Below, in pieces: positions 43,326-53,079 of a stretch of 64,000 bases of DNA (positions are counted from its first letter, which is position 1; every line of letters starts with the position of its first letter). Made by a program: the position numbers and the translations under genes. The stretch comes from Enterobacter sp. kpr-6 (lineage in GTDB: Bacteria > Pseudomonadota > Gammaproteobacteria > Enterobacterales > Enterobacteriaceae), in contig NZ_FOYH01000002.1 in NCBI RefSeq assembly GCF_900116015.1, forward strand, positions 608,365-672,364. The letters run 5' to 3'. The notes below the pieces were generated by a model. That model made no database searches and had not been told where the DNA came from. It saw only the letters and a list, made by a program, of their open reading frames with translations.

Positions 43326-43402
43326 TGGTACGCCCTACAGGATTCGAACCTGTGACCTACGGCTTAGAAGGCCGTTGCTCTATCCAACTGAGCTAAGGGC
43401 GC
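43326..43402 (-). tRNA. argU: tRNA-Arg(TCT)
   Basis: 77 bp including CCA. Anticodon TCT at 43366-43368 in the loop CTTCTAA; acceptor GCGCCC pairs with the 3' end, D-loop AGTTGGATAGAG and T-arm GGTTCGAATCC are normal. It reads rare AGA codons. In E. coli argU is also near folD and is a prophage integration site (DLP12), as here. Confidence 0.97.
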
Positions 43403-43628
43403 GTTACGCGGATGTTCCACCTTTGCAGTGGAAACGCCTGGGATTATACGGTCAACGCCTGTTGAGTCAATGGCTTTGCATCCGGATGCGCGGGAAATGA
43501 GCATCGTAACGCACTTTACAGCCTCGCCTGCGGTGAATATCGCAAACGTTAACTGACAGCGCGCCGCGCTTCTGACAAAATAGTCACAATCCCTTTTTAC
43601 TTTCGTTACAGATGGAATCCTCTCCCTG

Positions 43629-44495
43629 ATGGCAGCAAAGATTATTGACGGTAAAACGATTGCGCAGCAGGTGCGCTCTGAGGTTGCGGAAAAAGTGAAG
43701 GCCCGTGTTGCGGCTGGATTTCGTGCCCCTGGCCTCGCGGTCGTCCTCGTTGGCAGTAACCCTGCTTCGCAGATTTACGTGGCCAGCAAGCGCAAAGCCT
43801 GTGAAGAAGTCGGTTTTATCTCCCGCTCTTACGATCTCCCCGAAACCACTACTGAAGCCGAATTGCTGGAGCTGATTGATAAGCTCAATGCTGATGCGGC
43901 TATCGACGGCATTCTGGTTCAGCTTCCGCTACCCGCGGGCATTGATAACGTCAAAGTGCTTGAGCGCATCGCGCCAGATAAAGACGTGGACGGTTTCCAC
44001 CCGTATAACGTCGGTCGCCTGTGCCAGCGCGCGCCGCGCCTGCGTCCGTGCACGCCGCGTGGCATCGTGACCCTGCTTGAGCGTTATAACATCGATACTT
44101 ACGGTCTTAATGCGGTCGTTATTGGCGCATCCAATATCGTCGGTCGCCCGATGAGTATGGAACTGCTGCTGGCCGGTTGCACGACGACAGTGACGCACCG
44201 CTTCACTAAAAATCTGCGTCACCACGTGGAAAACGCCGATCTGCTGATCGTGGCGGTGGGCAAGCCAGGTTTCATTCCGGGCGAGTGGATCAAAGAAGGC
44301 GCGATCGTTATTGATGTGGGTATTAACCGCCTTGAGAGCGGGAAAGTGGTGGGCGATGTGGCCTATGAAGAAGCCGCCGCGCGCGCCGCGTATATCACTC
44401 CAGTACCGGGTGGTGTGGGGCCGATGACGGTTGCCACGCTCATCCAGAACACGCTCCAGGCGTGTGAAGAATATCATGATGTAGAGGAAGCATAA
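43629..44495 (+). CDS. folD: Bifunctional methylenetetrahydrofolate dehydrogenase/cyclohydrolase
   Basis: 288 residues, the same length as E. coli FolD. It interconverts 5,10-methylene-, 5,10-methenyl- and 10-formyl-tetrahydrofolate with NADP. The active-site Tyr-Lys pair is in [13 protein letters not shown] (Tyr50, Lys54), the substrate motif [10 protein letters not shown] follows, and the NADP site [17 protein letters not shown] and C-terminal [12 protein letters not shown] are complete. One base separates it from ybcJ. The gap 43403-43628 carries its promoter region and nothing else I can name. Confidence 0.97.
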   Translation: MAAKIIDGKTIAQQVRSEVAEKVKARVAAGFRAPGLAVVLVGSNPASQIYVASKRKACEEVGFISRSYDLPETTTEAELLELIDKLNADAAIDGILVQLPLPAGIDNVKVLERIAPDKDVDGFHPYNVGRLCQRAPRLRPCTPRGIVTLLERYNIDTYGLNAVVIGASNIVGRPMSMELLLAGCTTTVTHRFTKNLRHHVENADLLIVAVGKPGFIPGEWIKEGAIVIDVGINRLESGKVVGDVAYEEAAARAAYITPVPGGVGPMTVATLIQNTLQACEEYHDVEEA

Positions 44496-44496
44496 G

Positions 44497-44709
44497 ATGG
44501 CGACATTTTCTTTGGGTAAACACCCGCACGTAGAGCTTTGCGATTTGCTGAAGCTGGAAGGCTGGAGCGAAAGCGGCGCGCAGGCGAAGATTTTTATTGC
44601 GGAAGGTCTGGTCACCGTTGATGGTGAAGTGGAAACCCGCAAGCGCTGCAAGATTGTCGCCGGTCAGACGGTGAGCTTTAGCGGTCAGAGCATTACGGTT
44701 ACGGCCTGA
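44497..44709 (+). CDS. ybcJ: Small S4-domain RNA-binding protein
   Basis: 70 residues, S4-like fold (LCDLLKLEGWSESGAQAKIFIAEGLVTVDGEVETRKRCKI). Orthologous to YbcJ by sequence and by position after folD. RNA target unknown. Confidence 0.92.
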   Translation: MATFSLGKHPHVELCDLLKLEGWSESGAQAKIFIAEGLVTVDGEVETRKRCKIVAGQTVSFSGQSITVTA

Positions 44710-44722
44710 TTCTTTGCTTTTC

Positions 44723-44867
44723 CCCCTCACCCTAACCCTTTCCCCCAAGGAGAGGGGACAAATTGAGCGCGGACTTGCCCTTCTCCCCCTCACTTTGGCA
44801 GAGGGGAGAGATCGAGCACGGACTTGCCCTTCTCCCTCTCCCCTCGGGAGAGGGCCGGGGTGAGGGG
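44723..44867. repeat. Palindromic GC-rich intergenic repeats (cluster C)
   Basis: Three degenerate units: a forward one at 44723-44756, a partial one near 44785-44810 and a reverse one at 44828-44867, in the same family as clusters A and B. The copies here are more diverged (for example CCCTAACCC and ACTTTGGCAG). Confidence 0.85.
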
Positions 44868-44996
44868 CAAATCTCCCGCCTTCTATTCCCCTGCAAAAAT
44901 CACGGTCAATTACCGATCAACTTCAAAGAATAACAATTTCCTCTGATGCGCCTGCAGATTTCAGTTGCGGGCAAACCGCGCTTACATAACGATAAG

Positions 44997-45021
44997 TATA
45001 ACGTTCTACTAAAACGTTATA
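44997..45021 (+). promoter_or_regulatory. Two MalI-like operators
   Basis: TATAACGTTCTA (44997-45008) and TAAAACGTTATA (45010-45021) are near-palindromes centred on AACGTT, 13 bp apart, and together form an inverted repeat. They resemble the E. coli MalI operator GATAAAACGTTTTATC. They lie 50-74 bp upstream of the PTS gene, suited to repression by the LacI-family protein encoded downstream. Confidence 0.7.
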
Positions 45022-45070
45022 CCTAAAATAAAACGCCCTAAAAAGGCGATCTCAATCGGGGGAAATCAGC

Positions 45071-46570
45071 ATGAGTCTGATATCGGGGTTCGTTAAATCG
45101 CTATCAAAATTATCCATGATTGGCCGCGCGTTAATGCTGCCAATCTCACTGTTGCCCGCTGCCGGTTTGCTGCTGGCGTTTGGTGACAAATTCCATCTGC
45201 CGCTGATGATGAACGCGGGCGGTGTGATCTTCGACAACCTGCCGATGCTGTTCGCCATCGGTTCCGCAGTAGGTCTGGCGTCGGAATCCGGCATCGCGGC
45301 GCTGTCGGCTGCCGTCTCGGTCTTCGTCACTAACATCACCATTGGCACCGTGCTGTCGATTACGCCAGAAATGGCCTCGCAGGGCGGCAAATATGCGATG
45401 GTGGTCGGCATCCCGACCCTGCAAATGGGCGTCTTTGGCGGCCTGATCTGCGGCATCCTCGCGGCATGGTGTTACAACCGTTTCCACACGCTGCAACTGC
45501 CTGAGTTCCTCGGCTTCTTCTCCGGTAAGCGCTTCGTGGCGATTGCCACCGCGTTCCTCTCCTTCATTCTCGGCCTGCTGCTGCCTTACGTCTGGGCGCA
45601 CATTCAGTCCGGTATTGATGCGCTGTCAGTCGTGGTGAACGGCGATAACCAGGCGGCCTCGACCTTTATATTCGGCCTCGTCGAACGCGCGCTGATCCCA
45701 CTCGGTCTGCACCACATCTGGTATCCGTCGTTCTGGTATTCATTCGGCGATTACACCACCCAGGCGGGTCAGGTGATCCACGGCGACCAGACTATCTGGT
45801 TCAAAATGCTGGAAGAAGGGACGAAGACGTTTAGCAGCGATACTTATCAGAACGCCGGTAAATTCATGCAGGGTGAGTTCCCGCTGATGCTGTTCGCGCT
45901 GCCTGCGGCGTGTCTGGCGATGTATCACGAAGCGCAGACGAAAAACAAAAAAATCGCTGCCGGTATCCTTTTCTCCGCCGCGCTGACCTGTTTCCTGACC
46001 GGTATCACCGAGCCGGTTGAGTTCACCTTTATTTTCGTGGCTCCGGTGCTGTACGTCTTTAACGCCATCATGGCTGGCCTGTCGTATATGTGCATGTATC
46101 TGCTGCACGCGCACATCGCCAAGTCTTTCTCGGCGGGGCTTATCGACTACATCTCCTTCGGGATCCTGCCGTCCTTTAATGGCTATCAGACCAACTTCCT
46201 GAGCGCCATTATTGTGGGCATTCCGATGGCGCTGATTTATTACTTCACCTTCCGCTTTGTGATCCGTCGTTTCGATGTGAAAACGCCGGGCCGCGCGGAA
46301 GTCACGACCAGCGCGAATGACAAAACCGATGAAGAACTGGCGACAGAAATCATCGCGCTGATGGGCGGCGCACAGAACATCAATTCGGTTGGTTCCTGCA
46401 TCACCCGTTTACGTCTGGAAGTGGCAAAAGGGGCGCTGGTTGATAAAGACGGGCTGAACGGCGTGGGCGCACGCGGTGTGGTCTTCGTCGGCGATACCGG
46501 TGTACAGGTGATTTTTGGTGCCCGCGCACAGTTTATCGCACAAACCATGTCCGGGATGATGGGCAAATAA
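45071..46570 (+). CDS. PTS EIICB permease, glucose/maltose (MalX-like) family
   Basis: 499 residues: an EIIC membrane domain (about 1-395, ten or so helices, with the substrate-site region GITEPVEFTFIFVAPVLY) followed by an EIIB domain (about 418-499) with phospho-Cys in NINSVGSCITRLRLEV. It would import and phosphorylate a glucose-type sugar using P-Cys from EIIA-Glc. It resembles MalX of E. coli but lacks a malY neighbour, and the regulator is downstream on the same strand, not divergent. GGGGGAAATCAGC precedes the ATG. Substrate unknown; maltose or glucose is the family default. Confidence 0.85.
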   Translation: MSLISGFVKSLSKLSMIGRALMLPISLLPAAGLLLAFGDKFHLPLMMNAGGVIFDNLPMLFAIGSAVGLASESGIAALSAAVSVFVTNITIGTVLSITPEMASQGGKYAMVVGIPTLQMGVFGGLICGILAAWCYNRFHTLQLPEFLGFFSGKRFVAIATAFLSFILGLLLPYVWAHIQSGIDALSVVVNGDNQAASTFIFGLVERALIPLGLHHIWYPSFWYSFGDYTTQAGQVIHGDQTIWFKMLEEGTKTFSSDTYQNAGKFMQGEFPLMLFALPAACLAMYHEAQTKNKKIAAGILFSAALTCFLTGITEPVEFTFIFVAPVLYVFNAIMAGLSYMCMYLLHAHIAKSFSAGLIDYISFGILPSFNGYQTNFLSAIIVGIPMALIYYFTFRFVIRRFDVKTPGRAEVTTSANDKTDEELATEIIALMGGAQNINSVGSCITRLRLEVAKGALVDKDGLNGVGARGVVFVGDTGVQVIFGARAQFIAQTMSGMMGK

Positions 46571-46591
46571 CCCGAAACTGTTAAGGTAATC

Positions 46592-46620
46592 AAGCCTCCT
46601 GTATCGTGCAGGAGGCTTTT
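46592..46620 (+). terminator. Terminator between the PTS gene and its regulator
   Basis: AAGCCTCCTG-TATCGTG-CAGGAGGCTT followed by TTGC. A short T-run, but the stem is strong. Confidence 0.8.
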
Positions 46621-46660
46621 GCATAGTTGACTGATTAACAGACACTTTCAGGGAGCGGAT

Positions 46661-47677
46661 TTGAAGAAGGTCAGTATTATTGATGTGGCAAAACAGGCGG
46701 GTGTTTCTGTCTCGACCGTTTCGCTGGTGCTGCGTCAAAAAGGAAAAATCTCCGCCGCCACCATCGAGAAAGTCCAGGCGGCGATCGAGTCGCTCGGCTA
46801 CGTTCACAATGTGGCTGCGGCAAATTTGCGCTCCAGTACCTCTAACCTGATCGGCCTGATTTTGCGCGACTTCAGCGACAGCTTTTCTATCAAAGTGATG
46901 GCGAGCATTGTGCAGGAACTGGAAAAGCAGGGTTACATGGTTTTCCTTGGTCAGCCGCTCAACGACGATGAACATCTGGCACGCTGCCTGTTATCGTTCA
47001 AACAGCAGGGTGTGGCGGGCGTGATTTATCTGGCCGCCGACGCCACCAAAGCGCATCTTCCAGAACGCATTCGCCACTGCCCGCTGCCGTTAGTAGTGGT
47101 GTCACAGTCACTGATCGACTCGCCCTGCGACCTGGTGATGCGCGACAACCGCCAGGCGGCGAATCTCGCCACCCGCTATCTGATTGAAAAAGGGCATCGC
47201 AATATCGCCTACATTGGCGGCACAGAAGACAATCTTATTCGTGAGCAGCGCCTGCTCGGGTTTCGCAGCGCACTTAAACAGTATGGCCTGGTGACGCGGG
47301 AAGAATCCTCGCCCGCCTGCGATGACGGGACCTGGGCCGCCAGCTACGTCACCCGGCAATTACTGGAAAAAAACAACACCATTACCGCCCTGCTCTGCCA
47401 TTCGCCGGATGCAGTGATCGGCTGTCTCTCCGGCATCAGTCAGGTCGGACGCACGGTCGGCAAAGACGTCTTCCTGACGCAGCAGGTCGCGCTGGTCGGC
47501 TTTGAAGATATGCTGCACGTTAACCTCACGTCTCCCTCTTTCACCTACGTTTCTTCAGCCAGTGAAGAGACCGGACGCCAGGCCGCAGGGCTGATTATCC
47601 GCAAGCTGAAAGAGCCGGAATTGCTGCCCCAGCGCGTGACGCTATCCGGGCAACTGGTGGCGCGGGAATCCGCCTGA
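46661..47677 (+). CDS. LacI-family repressor, MalI-like
   Basis: 338 residues. The HTH and hinge are SIIDVAKQAGVSVSTVSLVLRQKGKISAATIEKV and VAAANLRSS; a periplasmic-binding-protein-like domain follows (LIGLILRDFSDSFSIKVMASIVQELEKQGYMVFL). TTG at 46661 is the start, preceded by GGGAGCGGA; no ATG fits the HTH. It very likely controls the preceding PTS gene through the two AACGTT operators. The C-terminal part diverges from E. coli MalI, so the inducer may differ. Confidence 0.88.
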   Translation: MKKVSIIDVAKQAGVSVSTVSLVLRQKGKISAATIEKVQAAIESLGYVHNVAAANLRSSTSNLIGLILRDFSDSFSIKVMASIVQELEKQGYMVFLGQPLNDDEHLARCLLSFKQQGVAGVIYLAADATKAHLPERIRHCPLPLVVVSQSLIDSPCDLVMRDNRQAANLATRYLIEKGHRNIAYIGGTEDNLIREQRLLGFRSALKQYGLVTREESSPACDDGTWAASYVTRQLLEKNNTITALLCHSPDAVIGCLSGISQVGRTVGKDVFLTQQVALVGFEDMLHVNLTSPSFTYVSSASEETGRQAAGLIIRKLKEPELLPQRVTLSGQLVARESA

Positions 47678-47750
47678 TCCAGACACGCCTTCCGATCCGG
47701 TACGCCTGAAACGCTGCTATATTGCAGGTTTTGCCTCTCAAGGATCGGCT

Positions 47751-48272
47751 ATGCCAACCATCATCACCCACGCCGCCGTGCCGCTCTGTCTGGGCCTCGG
47801 CCTCGGCCAAAAGATTATCCCCCGCCGCTTATTGCTGGCAGGCGTTGCGCTCGCCATGCTGCCGGATGCCGACGTGCTGTCGTTTAAATTCGGCGTCGAA
47901 TACGGCAGCGTGTTTGGTCATCGCGGTTTCACCCATTCATTGCTATTCGCTTTTGTCGTCCCCCTGCTGTGCGTCTGGCTCGGACGACGCTGGTTTAAAG
48001 CCAGCCTGATGCGCTGCTGGGGTTTTCTTACCCTGTCGCTGCTGTCGCACAGCCTGCTGGATTCGGTCACAACGGGCGGTAAAGGCGTGGGCTGGCTATG
48101 GCCATGGTCAGATGAGCGATTTTTTGCCCCGTGGCAGGTGATTAAAGTCGCGCCTTTTGCGCTATCGCGCTATACGACCTCGTACGGGCATCAGGTGATT
48201 ATTTCTGAGTTATTGTGGGTGTGGCTGCCGGGAGCGATTTTGATGGGGGTGCTGTGGAAGGTACGAAGATAG
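47751..48272 (+). CDS. ybcI: YbcI/YdjM family membrane-bound metal-dependent hydrolase
   Basis: 173 residues, DUF457. HA at residues 7-8, MLPDADVLSFKFG, FGHRGFTHSLLF and SHSLLDSVTTGG supply His/Asp metal ligands between four hydrophobic helices. Near identical to E. coli YbcI, function unknown. The repeat cluster D follows. Confidence 0.93.
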   Translation: MPTIITHAAVPLCLGLGLGQKIIPRRLLLAGVALAMLPDADVLSFKFGVEYGSVFGHRGFTHSLLFAFVVPLLCVWLGRRWFKASLMRCWGFLTLSLLSHSLLDSVTTGGKGVGWLWPWSDERFFAPWQVIKVAPFALSRYTTSYGHQVIISELLWVWLPGAILMGVLWKVRR

Positions 48273-48279
48273 GGAAATC

Positions 48280-48370
48280 CCCTCACCCCGGCCCTCTCCC
48301 GCAGGGAGAGGGAGGAAACGTACCGCGCCCTATAGCCCCTCTCCCTCAGGGAGAGGGGTTGGGGTGAGGG
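48280..48370. repeat. Palindromic GC-rich intergenic repeat pair (cluster D)
   Basis: Forward unit 48280-48314 and reverse unit 48335-48370, lying between the convergent ybcI and cysS genes. Confidence 0.9.
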
Positions 48371-48376
48371 TTAAAA

Positions 48377-49762
48377 TTATTTACGACGCCAGGTGGTGCC
48401 CTGCGGACCATCTTCCAGCACAATGCCCATCTCATTCAGGCGGTCGCGTGCGGCGTCGGCGGCAGCCCAGTCTTTCGACTGACGCGCTTCCAGGCGTTGT
48501 TTAATTAACGCTTCAATCTCTGCGACTTCGCCATCATCCGCCTGCGCACCGCTTTGCAGGAACTGTTCTGCATCCTGCTCCAGCAAACCGAGCACGCCTG
48601 CCAGCTTACGCAGGTGGGCAGCCATGGCATTGGCCGCATTCGCATCTTCCGTTTTCAGTCGGTTAACTTCGCGCGCCATATCAAACAGCACCGAGTAGGC
48701 TTCCGGGGTGTTGAAGTCATCGTCCATCGCCTCAACAAAACGCGCTTCGAAGGCTTCGCCGCCCGCGGCCGCAACCGACGTATCCATCCCGCGCAGCGCG
48801 GTGTACAGGCGCTCAAGGGCAGAACGCGCCTGCTTCAGGTTCTCTTCGCTGTAGTTAAGCTGGCTGCGGTAGTGACCGGACATGAGGAAGTAGCGAATGG
48901 TTTCGGGATCGTAATACTTCAGCACATCGCGCACGGTGAAAAAGTTGCCGAGAGATTTCGACATTTTCTCGCGGTCGATCATCACCATCCCGGAGTGCAT
49001 CCAGTAGTTCACGTACTCGCCGTCGTGCGCACAGGTGGACTGGGCGATTTCGTTTTCATGATGCGGGAACATCAGATCCGAGCCGCCGCCGTGAATATCA
49101 AAATGATTCCCCAGTTGCTTGCAGTTCATCGCCGAGCACTCAATGTGCCAGCCCGGACGACCTTCGCCCCACGGCGAGGTCCAGCTCGGCTCGCCGGGTT
49201 TGGACATTTTCCAGAGCACAAAATCCATCGGGTTACGCTTGATTTCCGCGACTTCCACGCGCGCACCGGCCTGCAACTGCTCCAGATCCTGGCGGGAAAG
49301 TTTGCCGTAGTTCGGATCGGTCGGCACTGAGAACATCACGTCGCCGTTGTCAGCGACATAGGCGTGACCGCGTTCAATCAGGCGTTCGGTGATCTCAATG
49401 ATCTCATGAATGTGGTGCGTCGCGCGCGGCTCGTTGTCCGGGCGCAGGATGTTCAGCGCGTCAAAATCCTTGTGCATCTCGGCGATCATGCGATCCACCA
49501 GCGCCACAAAGCTTTCGCCATTTTCATTGGCACGTTTGATGATTTTGTCGTCAATATCGGTGATGTTTCGCACATATTTCAGCTTATAGCCGATAAAACG
49601 CAAATAGCGGGCGACAACGTCAAAAGCGACAAACGTACGGCCATGGCCGATATGACACAAATCGTAAACGGTGATACCACACACGTACATGCCAACTTCA
49701 CCGGCATGAATGGGTTTGAATTCCTCTTTCTGGCGCGTCAGGGTATTAAAGATTTTTAGCAT
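48377..49762 (-). CDS. cysS: Cysteinyl-tRNA synthetase
   Basis: 461 residues, as in E. coli. Class I motifs HIGHGRTF and KMSKSLGN are present; zinc ligands are Cys28, CSAMNC (about 209) and HHENE. The start at 49762 gives [15 protein letters not shown] as in E. coli; the open frame extends 27 codons further but with no family similarity. Divergent from ppiB. Confidence 0.98.
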   Translation of the reverse strand: MLKIFNTLTRQKEEFKPIHAGEVGMYVCGITVYDLCHIGHGRTFVAFDVVARYLRFIGYKLKYVRNITDIDDKIIKRANENGESFVALVDRMIAEMHKDFDALNILRPDNEPRATHHIHEIIEITERLIERGHAYVADNGDVMFSVPTDPNYGKLSRQDLEQLQAGARVEVAEIKRNPMDFVLWKMSKPGEPSWTSPWGEGRPGWHIECSAMNCKQLGNHFDIHGGGSDLMFPHHENEIAQSTCAHDGEYVNYWMHSGMVMIDREKMSKSLGNFFTVRDVLKYYDPETIRYFLMSGHYRSQLNYSEENLKQARSALERLYTALRGMDTSVAAAGGEAFEARFVEAMDDDFNTPEAYSVLFDMAREVNRLKTEDANAANAMAAHLRKLAGVLGLLEQDAEQFLQSGAQADDGEVAEIEALIKQRLEARQSKDWAAADAARDRLNEMGIVLEDGPQGTTWRRK

Positions 49763-49936
49763 CGAAGATTCCGTTTGGACGTGTGTGGAGTGTATCTGCC
49801 TTATAATAACCATATTTCCGAATCGAAGCAGCACCCTTTGCAACGTGATCGAACCTTACGGTTATGCTATAAAAGGCGATTATCTCTGACCCCTTACCGG
49901 GTCTGTGCGACTTACCAAACCCAACAGGATGCAAAA

Positions 49937-50431
49937 ATGGTTACTTTCCACACTAATCACGGCGATATCGTAATCAAAACGTTTGATGATAAAGCTCCTG
50001 AAACCGTCAAAAACTTCCTGGATTACTGCCGTGAAGGTTTTTACGACAACACGATTTTCCACCGTGTCATTAACGGTTTCATGATCCAGGGCGGCGGTTT
50101 TGAACCGGGCATGAAACAGAAAGACACCAAAGAAGCGATTAAAAACGAAGCCAACAACGGTCTGAAAAACACCCGTGGTACGCTGGCGATGGCCCGTACT
50201 CAGGCTCCGCACTCCGCTACCGCGCAGTTCTTCATCAACGTTGTGGATAACGACTTCCTGAACTTCAGCGGCGAAAACCTGCAGGGCTGGGGCTACTGCG
50301 TATTTGCCGAAGTGTCTGAAGGCATGGACGTGGTCGACAAAATCAAAGCCGTTTCTACCGGTCGCAGCGGCATGCACCAGGACGTTCCGAAAGAAGACGT
50401 CATCATCAAAAGCGTGACCGTCAGCGAGTAA
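49937..50431 (+). CDS. ppiB: Peptidyl-prolyl cis-trans isomerase B (cyclophilin)
   Basis: 164 residues, cytoplasmic cyclophilin. The catalytic core has [15 protein letters not shown] (Arg, Phe, Gln) and [14 protein letters not shown]. The ATG at 49937 follows AACAGGATGC and gives the E. coli start [12 protein letters not shown]. lpxH begins 3 bp after its stop. Confidence 0.97.
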   Translation: MVTFHTNHGDIVIKTFDDKAPETVKNFLDYCREGFYDNTIFHRVINGFMIQGGGFEPGMKQKDTKEAIKNEANNGLKNTRGTLAMARTQAPHSATAQFFINVVDNDFLNFSGENLQGWGYCVFAEVSEGMDVVDKIKAVSTGRSGMHQDVPKEDVIIKSVTVSE

Positions 50432-50434
50432 TCG

Positions 50435-51157
50435 GTGGCAACACTCTTTATTGCAGATCTGCATCTGCAAACAGAAGAACCGGCGATCACCGCCGGTTTT
50501 CTGCGTTTTCTGGCAGGCACAGCCCGTGACGCCGATGCGCTGTACATTCTGGGCGATCTGTTTGAAGCCTGGATTGGCGACGACGATCCCAACCCGCTGC
50601 ACCATGAAATCGCCTCTGCGATCAAATCCCTGGTCGATCACGGCGTCCCCTGCTTTTTCATCCACGGCAACCGTGATTTCCTGCTCGGCAAACGCTTTGC
50701 CCGCCAGTGCGGCATGACATTGCTGGCGGAAGAAACAGTGCTGGAGCTATACGGTAAACGCGTATTGATCCTGCACGGCGACACCCTCTGCACCGATGAT
50801 GCGGGCTACCAGGCGTTTCGCGCCAAAGTGCATCAGCCGTGGCTGCAAACGCTGTTTCTCGCTCTGCCGCTGTTTATTCGCCAGCGCATCGCCGCCAAAA
50901 TGCGCGCGGGAAGCAAAGTGGCCAACAGCAGTAAGTCAGTCGCGATCATGGACGTCAATCCGCAGGCCGTCATCGACGTCATGGAAAAACACCAGGTTCA
51001 GCACCTGATCCACGGCCACACCCATCGCCCTGATATTCACCCGCTGACCGCTAACGGCGAACCCGCGTTCCGCTACGTGCTGGGCGCATGGCACAGCGAA
51101 GGGTCGATGGTAAAAGTGACCTCAGACGACATCGAACTCCTTTCCTTGCCTTTCTGA
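50435..51157 (+). CDS. lpxH: UDP-2,3-diacylglucosamine diphosphatase
   Basis: 240 residues, a peripheral-membrane calcineurin-like phosphoesterase that hydrolyses UDP-2,3-diacylglucosamine to lipid X in lipid A synthesis. Metal motifs are [22 protein letters not shown] and HGHTHRP. GTG start, as in E. coli. Confidence 0.97.
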   Translation: MATLFIADLHLQTEEPAITAGFLRFLAGTARDADALYILGDLFEAWIGDDDPNPLHHEIASAIKSLVDHGVPCFFIHGNRDFLLGKRFARQCGMTLLAEETVLELYGKRVLILHGDTLCTDDAGYQAFRAKVHQPWLQTLFLALPLFIRQRIAAKMRAGSKVANSSKSVAIMDVNPQAVIDVMEKHQVQHLIHGHTHRPDIHPLTANGEPAFRYVLGAWHSEGSMVKVTSDDIELLSLPF

Positions 51158-51188
51158 ATTATCGCGTAATTCATCGCTGATCCTCACC

Positions 51189-51204
51189 GCGCAACCGTTT
51201 TCCT
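51189..51204 (+). promoter_or_regulatory. PurR operator of purEK
   Basis: GCGCAACCGTTTTCCT matches the PurR box (ACGCAAACGTTTTCNT) at all but two defined bases, and lies about 75-90 bp before purE. Confidence 0.85.
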
Positions 51205-51276
51205 TACCCATATTCCGTGCTATTCTCTGTGCCCTGTAACGCTTTGTGCAGCATACCCACAGGAGTTTTAAGACGC

Positions 51277-51786
51277 ATGTCTTCCAGCCATAACCCGGCG
51301 CGAGTCGCCATCGTGATGGGGTCCAAAAGCGACTGGGCCACCATGCAGTTCGCCGCCGAAATCTTTGAAATCCTGAATGTTCCCCACCATGTTGAAGTCG
51401 TCTCCGCGCACCGCACGCCCGATAAACTGTTCAGCTTTGCCGAAGGTGCAGAAGCTAACGGCTACCAGGTGATCATTGCGGGAGCTGGCGGTGCGGCGCA
51501 TTTGCCGGGCATGATTGCCGCCAAAACCCTGGTGCCCGTGCTGGGCGTGCCGGTACAGAGCGCCGCGTTAAGCGGTGTCGACAGCCTTTACTCCATCGTG
51601 CAGATGCCGCGCGGTATTCCGGTCGGAACGCTGGCGATTGGCAAAGCGGGTGCTGCCAACGCAGCGCTGCTGGCAGCCCAGATCCTCGCCACTCATGACC
51701 GCGAACTGCATCAGCGTCTGACCGAATGGCGCAACGCGCAAACGGATGAAGTGCTGGATAACCCGGACCCACGGGGTGCGGCATGA
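51277..51786 (+). CDS. purE: N5-carboxyaminoimidazole ribonucleotide mutase
   Basis: 169 residues, identical in length to E. coli PurE. Conserved [18 protein letters not shown] and [12 protein letters not shown] form the active site. It converts N5-CAIR to CAIR in purine synthesis. It overlaps purK by 4 bp. The start at 51277 is preceded by AGGAG. Confidence 0.98.
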   Translation: MSSSHNPARVAIVMGSKSDWATMQFAAEIFEILNVPHHVEVVSAHRTPDKLFSFAEGAEANGYQVIIAGAGGAAHLPGMIAAKTLVPVLGVPVQSAALSGVDSLYSIVQMPRGIPVGTLAIGKAGAANAALLAAQILATHDRELHQRLTEWRNAQTDEVLDNPDPRGAA

Positions 51787-52850
51787 AGCAGGTCTGTATT
51801 TTAGGCAACGGTCAGTTAGGCCGGATGCTGCGCCAGGCGGGTGAACCGCTGGGCATCGCGGTGTGGCCGGTGGGCCTTGACGCCGAACCGGAAGCCGTGC
51901 CGTTTTCACAAAGCATTATCACCGCAGAAATTGAACGCTGGCCGGAAACCGCCCTGACGCGTGAACTTGCGCGTCACCCGGCGTTTGTGAACCGCGACGT
52001 TTTCCCGATCATCGCTGACCGTCTGACGCAAAAACAGCTTTTCGACAAACTCAACCTCGTTACCGCGCCGTGGCAGCTTCTGGCCAGCGCCGACGAATGG
52101 CCTGGCGTGTTTGATCGTCTGGGTGAACTTGCGATTGTGAAGCGTCGCGTTGGCGGTTACGACGGGCGCGGCCAGTGGCGTTTGCGCGCCACGGAGACAG
52201 CGCAACTGCCGGACGACTGTTACGGTGAATGCATCGTCGAGCAGGGGATTAATTTCTCCGGCGAAGTATCGCTGGTCGGCGCGCGCGGACACGACGGCAG
52301 CACCGTTTTTTATCCGCTGACCCACAACCTGCATCAGGACGGCATTCTGCGCACCAGCGTCGCCTTCCCGCAGGCCAACGCCGCGCAACAGGCGCAGGCC
52401 GAAGCGATGCTGGGTGCGATTTTAAGCGAGCTGAACTACGTCGGCGTGATGGCGATGGAGTGCTTTGTTACGCCTGCCGGACTGCTGATTAACGAGCTGG
52501 CCCCGCGCGTGCACAACAGCGGTCACTGGACGCAAAACGGCGCGTCCATCAGCCAGTTCGAACTGCACCTGCGCGCTATTACTGGCCTGCCGCTGCCGCA
52601 ACCGGTGATTAACAGCCCGTCGGTGATGGTGAATCTGATCGGCACCGATCTGAACTACGACTGGCTGAAACTGCCGCTGGTCCACCTGCACTGGTACGAC
52701 AAAGAGGTGCGACCGGGCCGTAAAGTCGGGCATCTTAATCTTAATGACGCCGATACCGATCGCCTGAGCGCCACGCTCGAAGCGCTGGTGCCGCTGCTGC
52801 CGCCGGAGTACGCCAGCGGTATTACCTGGGCGCAGTCGAAACTTCTTTAA
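51783..52850 (+). CDS. purK: N5-carboxyaminoimidazole ribonucleotide synthase
   Basis: 355 residues, ATP-grasp enzyme making N5-CAIR from AIR, ATP and bicarbonate. [13 protein letters not shown] opens the preATP-grasp domain; [13 protein letters not shown] is the ATP-binding loop and [14 protein letters not shown] the active site. Confidence 0.98.
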   Translation: MKQVCILGNGQLGRMLRQAGEPLGIAVWPVGLDAEPEAVPFSQSIITAEIERWPETALTRELARHPAFVNRDVFPIIADRLTQKQLFDKLNLVTAPWQLLASADEWPGVFDRLGELAIVKRRVGGYDGRGQWRLRATETAQLPDDCYGECIVEQGINFSGEVSLVGARGHDGSTVFYPLTHNLHQDGILRTSVAFPQANAAQQAQAEAMLGAILSELNYVGVMAMECFVTPAGLLINELAPRVHNSGHWTQNGASISQFELHLRAITGLPLPQPVINSPSVMVNLIGTDLNYDWLKLPLVHLHWYDKEVRPGRKVGHLNLNDADTDRLSATLEALVPLLPPEYASGITWAQSKLL

Positions 52851-52858
52851 GCGGTATT

Positions 52859-52968
52859 CCCCCTCACCCTAACCCTCTCCCCCAGGAGAGGGAACCGATA
52901 GCCCTTATCCCTGGGGTGAGGGTCTTGGTTTTCTCCCTCTCCCTCAGGGAGAGGGCCGGGGTGAGGGT
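52859..52968. repeat. Palindromic GC-rich intergenic repeats (cluster E)
   Basis: One forward unit (52861-52892), a half unit (52910-52923) and a reverse unit (52931-52968) between purK and selU. Confidence 0.88.
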
Positions 52969-53079
52969 CTGGCTTCCTGACCTAAGCCTTCCGTGCCGGC
53001 GCATCATCTTCCCCTTCCCTGTCCTTCCTGTACGCGCGTAAAATCCAGCCCCAGTGTGTAAAAAACTCCAGAGATCCCT

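Noticed and set aside
51217-51276. Longer purE from 51217
   Set aside because: The extra 20 residues cover the ribosome-binding site AGGAG of the ATG at 51277 and have no family counterpart.
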